Positions 5,257 through 9,438 of a stretch of DNA of 9,438 nt are shown here, piece by piece. How positions within the stretch are numbered: position 1 is the stretch's first letter; each line of letters begins with the position of its first letter. The notes below the pieces were generated by a model. It had not been told where the DNA came from. It was given only the letters and a program-made list of their open reading frames with translations, and searched no databases. Both the position numbers and the translations under genes were made by a program. The DNA is from Actinobacteria bacterium 21-64-8 (GTDB taxonomy: Bacteria; Actinomycetota; Acidimicrobiia; Acidimicrobiales; RAAP-2). The DNA lies in the NCBI GenBank assembly GCA_002255315.1, contig NCBD01000059.1:1-9438 (forward strand), given 5' to 3'.

Positions 5257-7259
5257 GTGCTTCCCGCTACCGCGATCTCTTCGTCGAAGCCCTCGGCTTT
5301 GGACTCGACGCCTTTCAAAGTGACGCACTCGACGCCCTCGACCAGGGCGTGAACGTGCTGGTTTCTGCACCCACCGGTTCGGGCAAGACGATCGTCGCGA
5401 ACTACGCCATTGGCCAAGCCCTCGAGCGAGAGCAGCGATCGTTTTACACCACGCCACTCAAGGCACTGTCGAATCAGAAGTATCACGAGCTCTGCAATCT
5501 CTACGGAACGAGTCGCGTCGGACTGTTAACGGGTGACACGTCGATTAATCGACTCGCGCCGGTCGTCGTGATGACGACAGAAGTGCTCCGCAACATGCTC
5601 CTTACCGAGTCTGATCAATTGCGAGATCTGGGTCTCGTGGTGCTCGACGAAGTGCACTACCTCCAAGATCCCTTTCGAGGCGGCGTCTGGGAAGAAGTGC
5701 TGATCTTGACGCCGTCATCGGTTCGCTTTGTTGCCCTGTCGGCCACAATCGGAAACGCTGACTTTCTCGGTGAGTGGTTCGAAGTCGTACGCGGCACCAC
5801 CAGCGTGATCGTCGAGTCGACGCGCCCTATTGAACTTCATAATCACGTCGCGGTCGTTCCGCGTAGTTCCGGCCAGGTCGAAATTCTTGACTTGCTCGAC
5901 GGCGCCCGACTGTCCGACGCCGCGCGTCGCGTTGACAACCTGATGAAGTCCAGCCGAAAGTTCCGACCCGGACCAAAGTGGCACGGCCCCCACTCCTCCG
6001 CGCCACCGCCGGCCTTTCGTGCACCACGTCGAAGTGAACTGCTGCGCGCGGCGGCCGACGCAGATCTCCTGCCGATCATCGTGTTCATCTTCTCTCGAGC
6101 GGCCTGTGATGACGCGGTCCAGCAGTGTCGACGTGACGGCCTGTTGTTCACCACGCCCGAGGAGCGTCGAGCCATCGACGCCATTGCGAATGAGCGTGTG
6201 CGTGATTTCGAGGAAAACCTGCTTGCCGTCGTATTTGCCACCGAGACGCTGGCGCTCGGCGTGAACATGCCCGCGCGCTCCGTCGCGCTCGAACGGTTCA
6301 CGAAATACTCCGACAACGGCCGCCAGTTCTTAACCAGTGGCGAGTTCGCGCAGATGACGGGACGCGCCGGTCGCCGCGGACTCGACGACGAAGGTCACGC
6401 CCTGGTCTGCTTCACGCCAGATCTGGCCCTTCACGACGTCGCGCGCGTCGCGCTCGCTGCGCCGAGCGAACTTCACTCTTCGTTTCGACCCACCTACAAC
6501 CTGACCGCGAATTTAATCAATCACGTCGAATTCGAAACCGCCATTGAGATAGTACGCCAGTCCTTCGCCCAGTTCGAGGCCGATCATCGTCCTCGGGGTT
6601 CTCGACGCCCGCTGAGCGAACAGCTGATTGCGCGGCACCGAGTGCTCGAAGAACTCGGCTACGCCAAAGACTGGTCACTCACCGAACACGGCCAACTGCT
6701 GCGCTCGATTTACCACGAGTGCGATCTTTTAATTGCTGAATCGCTCAACCTCGGCGTGTTCGACGATCTCGAACCGGCCCAACTCGCGGGACTGCTCTCC
6801 ACGTTCGTCTTTGAGGCCAAGCGCAGCACCAAAGCGAACGCCGCCAAACAGGTGTCAACCAAAAAACGCCGCGCGATTAACGACCGCCTCGGTCCGCAAC
6901 GTCGCGGCACGTTAAGTGAACGCCAAAACGAAATCACGGCACTCTCCATCGCAATCTTCGACGTGGAGGCGCGCCACCAAGTGCCCCACACCAAAGAACC
7001 CGACGGGCGATTCGCGACGACGATCGCCGCCTGGGCGCGCGGAGCGACGCTCTCGACGGTGCTCGACCTCGCTGAACTGGAAATCGGTCAAACCTCACCG
7101 GGCGATTTCGTGCGCCAAGCGAAACAGGTCGTGGACCTCTGCGAACAGTTCTCACGAATGGATGATCGATACGGCGTAGCCCAGGCGGCGGGCGAGGCCC
7201 GTGACCTGGTACTTCGAAGCGTGGTGGCGGGTACGTCCAGCGTCCACCCGCCACGCTAA
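5253..7259 (+). CDS. helY: Ski2-like DEAD/DEAH-box RNA helicase, HelY type, short form
   Basis: A superfamily 2 helicase related to Ski2/Mtr4 and mycobacterial HelY, presumably acting on RNA in the cytoplasm; the substrate is unknown. Motif I is APTGSGKT (39-46), Ia region TTPLKALSNQK (66-76), motif II DEVH (132-135), motif III SAT (163-165), motif V FATETLALGVNMPA (328-341) and motif VI QMTGRAGRRG (367-376). A ratchet-like helical part follows (about 410-445), then a C-terminal DSHCT-like domain (about 455-660) with LEPAQLAGLLSTFVFEAK. At 668 residues it is much shorter than Mycobacterium tuberculosis HelY (about 906). The shortfall falls between residues about 445 and 457, where the insert of larger relatives would be. 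The GTG start overlaps the tatC stop by GTGA. All core catalytic motifs are intact, and the position after tatC matches mycobacterial helY. Confidence 0.92.
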   Translation: MSASRYRDLFVEALGFGLDAFQSDALDALDQGVNVLVSAPTGSGKTIVANYAIGQALEREQRSFYTTPLKALSNQKYHELCNLYGTSRVGLLTGDTSINRLAPVVVMTTEVLRNMLLTESDQLRDLGLVVLDEVHYLQDPFRGGVWEEVLILTPSSVRFVALSATIGNADFLGEWFEVVRGTTSVIVESTRPIELHNHVAVVPRSSGQVEILDLLDGARLSDAARRVDNLMKSSRKFRPGPKWHGPHSSAPPPAFRAPRRSELLRAAADADLLPIIVFIFSRAACDDAVQQCRRDGLLFTTPEERRAIDAIANERVRDFEENLLAVVFATETLALGVNMPARSVALERFTKYSDNGRQFLTSGEFAQMTGRAGRRGLDDEGHALVCFTPDLALHDVARVALAAPSELHSSFRPTYNLTANLINHVEFETAIEIVRQSFAQFEADHRPRGSRRPLSEQLIARHRVLEELGYAKDWSLTEHGQLLRSIYHECDLLIAESLNLGVFDDLEPAQLAGLLSTFVFEAKRSTKANAAKQVSTKKRRAINDRLGPQRRGTLSERQNEITALSIAIFDVEARHQVPHTKEPDGRFATTIAAWARGATLSTVLDLAELEIGQTSPGDFVRQAKQVVDLCEQFSRMDDRYGVAQAAGEARDLVLRSVVAGTSSVHPPR

Positions 7260-7268
7260 ATTGACCTC

Positions 7269-7274
7269 TAATCT
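7269..7274 (+). promoter_or_regulatory. Candidate -10 box (TAATCT) before the double-ThyX gene
   Basis: TAATCT fits TANNNT and lies nine bases before the ATG at 7284, so a transcript would have a leader of about three bases. The 24-base gap has no Shine-Dalgarno. TTGACC at 7261-7266 is only two bases from the box and cannot act as its -35. Confidence 0.35.
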
Positions 7275-7283
7275 CGTAACTCC

Positions 7284-8891
7284 ATGCATCCCTACGCGCT
7301 AGAAGAGTTCAGCGACGCCGAAGTCTCCATTCTTCGTCGTTACTTCACGAATCTCGAAGGACCCGTATTTGCCCTGGTCAACTTGCCTGAGGTGGTCAAG
7401 GGTGCACTCTTTGCGCGCTACTCACGTTCATCGAAGAGTCTTCGACGACTCTTTCTCGACGAGTTCGTCGGCGACCTTGATCTCAGCGGCGACGTCGAAC
7501 TCGACGCGACCATGGGACTGGGCCGCGCCGACGAACTGTACCAGCGCATCTTTTATGAGTACGGCGACGACTCGGTCGCCCAACTCGGCGGTGTGCACTT
7601 GGCCTGTGAACAGTCGAGCAATCTGCTCACCAAAGTGCTCGAGCGTGGCCGTTTAATGAGTTACCTGGAACAGTCCACGCGCTACCTCGGCTACGACCGA
7701 CGACTCAGCAACGGGCACTATCGCTTTTACCGCGATCACGACCTCTTGGAGTCGCGCTTTGGCGCACGCTACGTCGGCGAAATGGACCGAATGTTCGACG
7801 TCTACGGCGAACTGCTGCCCCTAATGACGGACTTCATTGCCACGAAGTATCCGAAAACTGCCGCCGACACTGACTTCGTCTATCGTCAGGCGACCCGCGC
7901 CAAGGCGCTCGACGCGGTGCGCGGGCTGTTGCCGGCGAGTGCGCTGTCTAATCTCGGCATCTACGCGTCCGGCCAAGCCTTCGAAGGACTGCTCTTGCGT
8001 ATGCGCGCTCACGCGCTGCCCGAAGTGCGCACCTACGCCGATTTGATGTACGACGAACTCATCAAAGTCATTCCGTCGTTTTTAAAACGCGTGAACGTCC
8101 CCGAACGCGGGGGAGTGTGGACTTCGTACCTCGCCAACACCCGTAGTGCCACGAAGGCGTTACTGAGGGAACTGTTCGACGAAGTTGACGAAGCCCCCGG
8201 TGAGTCGGTTCGTCTCGTGGGCTTTGACCCCGCGGGCGAAACCCGCGTGCTCGAGGCGATCGTATTTGCCCAAGGTGGCGTCTCCAACGACGAAGCGCAA
8301 CGACGGGTCGCGACGCTCAGTCACCTCGACCGACAGCGACTGTTGAACGCGTACGTCGGCGAACGCGCGAATCGTCGCCACCGGCCCGGACGCGCACTTG
8401 AACGTACGGACTATCGCTTTGAACTCGTGACCGACTACGGTGCCTTTCGAGACCTCCAGCGCCACCGCCTGCTCACCATCGAGTGGCAACCTCTTACCGT
8501 CGAATTAGGCTTCGACGTCCCCGAGCTCGTTCGCGAGGCCGGCCTCGCCGGACGCTTCGAAGAGTCCCTTGAGCGGTCCGCCGAGCTCTACTACGACCTT
8601 CGCGACGACTTTCCCGAACAGGCTCAGTACGCGGTAGCGCTGGCCTTTCGGATCCGCTACGTCATGCAAATGAACGCCCGCGAGGCGATGCACCTGATCG
8701 AACTGCGCTCGGGACCCCAGGGACACCCCAGCTACCGGCGAGTAGCCCACGAAATGGCCCGACTAATTGACGTTCAGGCGGGCCACCACGCCCTCGCGGG
8801 CGCCATGTCCTACGTGGACTTCTCCGACACCGATCTGGAGCGTTTGGCGGCCGAGCGGGCCGCTGAACGGGCTCGCGCCCTTCGCCAGTAG
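7284..8891 (+). CDS. FAD-dependent thymidylate synthase (ThyX) family protein with two ThyX-like domains
   Basis: A 535-residue protein; ordinary ThyX, which makes dTMP from dUMP with FAD and methylenetetrahydrofolate, has about 220-250 residues per chain. The N-terminal unit (about 20-270) has YGDDSVAQ (93-100) and ERGRLMSYLEQSTRYLGY (120-137). This fits the ThyX motif RHRx7S except that His is Gly122; Ser131, Arg133 and Tyr134 are kept. The C-terminal unit (about 290-520) has LQRHRLLTIEWQPLT (391-405): RHR is intact but the later Ser and Arg positions are Pro403 and Thr405. It also has NAREAMHLIELR (464-475), resembling the ThyX nucleotide-binding helix. The family assignment is well supported. 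Thymidylate synthase activity is uncertain because neither half carries the full signature; the halves might form one composite site, or the protein may do a related flavin reaction. The ATG is the first start after the helicase stop. Confidence 0.85.
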   Translation: MHPYALEEFSDAEVSILRRYFTNLEGPVFALVNLPEVVKGALFARYSRSSKSLRRLFLDEFVGDLDLSGDVELDATMGLGRADELYQRIFYEYGDDSVAQLGGVHLACEQSSNLLTKVLERGRLMSYLEQSTRYLGYDRRLSNGHYRFYRDHDLLESRFGARYVGEMDRMFDVYGELLPLMTDFIATKYPKTAADTDFVYRQATRAKALDAVRGLLPASALSNLGIYASGQAFEGLLLRMRAHALPEVRTYADLMYDELIKVIPSFLKRVNVPERGGVWTSYLANTRSATKALLRELFDEVDEAPGESVRLVGFDPAGETRVLEAIVFAQGGVSNDEAQRRVATLSHLDRQRLLNAYVGERANRRHRPGRALERTDYRFELVTDYGAFRDLQRHRLLTIEWQPLTVELGFDVPELVREAGLAGRFEESLERSAELYYDLRDDFPEQAQYAVALAFRIRYVMQMNAREAMHLIELRSGPQGHPSYRRVAHEMARLIDVQAGHHALAGAMSYVDFSDTDLERLAAERAAERARALRQ

Positions 8892-8929
8892 AGTCAAACA
8901 CTTGACTTTCGGCGGAAATACCGTCCGCC
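8892..8929 (+). terminator. Two tandem hairpins after the double-ThyX gene, possible U-tract-less terminator
   Basis: Directly after the stop codon lies AGTCAA-ACAC-TTGACT (8892-8907), a perfect six-base stem with a four-base loop. Three bases later comes GGCGGA-AATACCG-TCCGCC (8911-8929), a perfect six-base GC-rich stem with a seven-base loop. No T-run follows. Actinobacteria often use hairpin terminators without a U-tract, which makes this plausible. The first palindrome could instead be a protein-binding operator for the next gene. Confidence 0.4.
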
Positions 8930-8944
8930 CGCGCAAAAAGGCTC

Positions 8945-8950
8945 TACACT
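8945..8950 (+). promoter_or_regulatory. Candidate -10 box (TACACT) for the DUF4193-like gene
   Basis: TACACT fits TANNNT, lies after the two hairpins and would start transcription near 8957, leaving a leader of about 18 bases containing a Shine-Dalgarno. TTGACT at 8902-8907 is 37 bases upstream, too far to be its -35, and no other -35 is clear. Confidence 0.45.
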
Positions 8951-8964
8951 GCCTGCGCTACAGA

Positions 8965-8970
8965 AGAGGA
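8965..8970 (+). promoter_or_regulatory. Shine-Dalgarno AGAGGA for the DUF4193-like gene
   Basis: AGAGGA ends four bases before the ATG at 8975. It is one of the best ribosome binding sites in the window and fixes this start. The genes at 3510, 4138 and 7284 have none. Confidence 0.6.
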
Positions 8971-8974
8971 ATAC

Positions 8975-9438
8975 ATGGCTGCAGACCCTGAAAACGACGA
9001 AGTTTTCGACGAGGAAGAACTCGCCGACGGCTTTGACGAAGAGATAGTCAGTGACGATATCGACGACGAAGAGGGCGACGACGTCCTCGATATCGACGAA
9101 GGCGTCGAAGACACCGTGCTGGTGCCCGGCGCCGTAATTGTGGAAGAGAGCGACGACGATGACGTGGTCGCCGAAGTCGTGGTCGTTGACGACGACGACG
9201 TCATTGACGACGCCGACGTGGAACTCGCCCTCGACGAAGTGCTCGCCGAGACGATTCTTCGTACCACCGTCATTGACGATGACGAAGACGGGCCCGTCGA
9301 GGTCGATCCGACGCTCGAGAGTTCCGAGGCGATTCTGCCCAAACAGGACGACGAATTTCGCTGCAAGTCCTGTCGACTGCTCAAAAAGACCAGTCAGCTC
9401 GCCGATAAAGCGCACATGCTCTGTCGCGACTGCGTGTA
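8975..9438 (+). CDS. DUF4193-like zinc-ribbon protein with long acidic N-terminus (3' end outside window)
   Basis: The reading frame is open for 154 codons to the window edge; the last two bases (TA) may begin the stop codon. The C-terminus has LPKQDDEFRCKSC ... LCRDCV, with Cys130, Cys133, Cys150 and Cys153 as a CxxC-x16-CxxC zinc ribbon. Together with the SQLAD stretch this resembles actinobacterial DUF4193 proteins such as Rv2699c, whose function is unknown. Those have about 100 residues. Here the part before the ribbon is about 125 residues, over 40 percent Asp plus Glu, with no Lys and a single Arg before residue 122, and is probably disordered. The ribbon might bind nucleic acid or protein, but no function can be assigned. 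The gene has its own -10-like box and Shine-Dalgarno, so it is probably transcribed separately from the upstream genes. Confidence 0.75.
   Translation, partial: MAADPENDEVFDEEELADGFDEEIVSDDIDDEEGDDVLDIDEGVEDTVLVPGAVIVEESDDDDVVAEVVVVDDDDVIDDADVELALDEVLAETILRTTVIDDDEDGPVEVDPTLESSEAILPKQDDEFRCKSCRLLKKTSQLADKAHMLCRDCV

Noticed and set aside
7261..7274. TTGACC and TAATCT read as a -35/-10 promoter pair
   Set aside because: Only two bases separate them; about 17 are needed. Only the -10-like box is kept as a candidate.
8902..8950. TTGACT and TACACT read as a -35/-10 promoter pair
   Set aside because: The spacing of 37 bases is far too long, and TTGACT is one arm of a hairpin.
9180..9300. GAC-rich stretches as a microsatellite or DNA repeat
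   Set aside because: They are imperfect runs of Asp codons in an open frame; no repeat unit is kept at the DNA level outside the coding need.
8894..9415. Antisense open frames of 173 and 146 codons opposite the DUF4193-like gene
   Set aside because: The repeated Asp/Glu codons of the sense strand give artificial Val/Phe-rich or Ser-rich complements; the sense frame has a Shine-Dalgarno and a zinc ribbon.
1..9438. CRISPR array, insertion sequence, prophage or tRNA gene
   Set aside because: No regularly spaced repeats, transposase, terminal inverted repeats or tRNA-like fold were seen; coding genes fill nearly all of the window.

Overview
The window is a compact, gene-dense stretch of an actinobacterial chromosome, with every gene on the + strand. 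It carries the Pup-proteasome cluster in the order dop (3' part only), pup, prcB, prcA, pafA. This is followed by a protein-export group (lepB, a tatA/tatB-type gene, tatC), a Ski2-like helicase of the HelY type, a long protein with two ThyX domains, and the first part of a DUF4193-like zinc-ribbon protein. A Pup ending in Gly-Gly-Gln together with an alpha/beta 20S proteasome is characteristic of Actinomycetota. The moderately high G+C, very short spacers and divergence from mycobacterial sequences suggest class Acidimicrobiia; that class assignment is inference.

Layout: 1-443 Dop C-terminal part; 453-647 Pup; 648-1439 PrcB, which starts directly after the pup stop; 1436-2113 PrcA, overlapping prcB by GTGA; 2121-3491 PafA; 3510-4106 signal peptidase I; 4138-4521 Tat subunit; 4528-5256 TatC; 5253-7259 helicase, overlapping tatC by GTGA; 7284-8891 double-ThyX protein; 8892-8974 the only sizeable spacer, with two hairpins, a -10-like box and a Shine-Dalgarno; 8975 to the window end, the DUF4193-like protein, which lacks at most a few residues. 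No spacer exceeds about 85 bases. I see no tRNA, rRNA, CRISPR array, insertion sequence or attachment site.

How the genes work together: Dop converts the C-terminal Gln of Pup to Glu, and PafA ligates Pup to lysines of target proteins. The PrcA/PrcB core degrades targets handed over by an Mpa/ARC unfoldase that is not in this window and is presumably upstream. The Tat subunits and LepB form a plausible export unit, because Tat substrates need signal-peptide removal outside the membrane. HelY next to tatC follows the mycobacterial order (pafA-pafB-pafC-tatA-tatC-helY). Here pafB and pafC are missing and lepB stands in their place.

The points most worth a second look are: (1) the 535-residue double-ThyX protein, whose two halves each keep a different part of the ThyX signature; (2) the short HelY, which seems to lack the insert between its helicase core and C-terminal domain; (3) several starts that lack a Shine-Dalgarno and have a TANNNT box placed for leaderless transcription; (4) the very acidic N-terminal region of the DUF4193-like protein.
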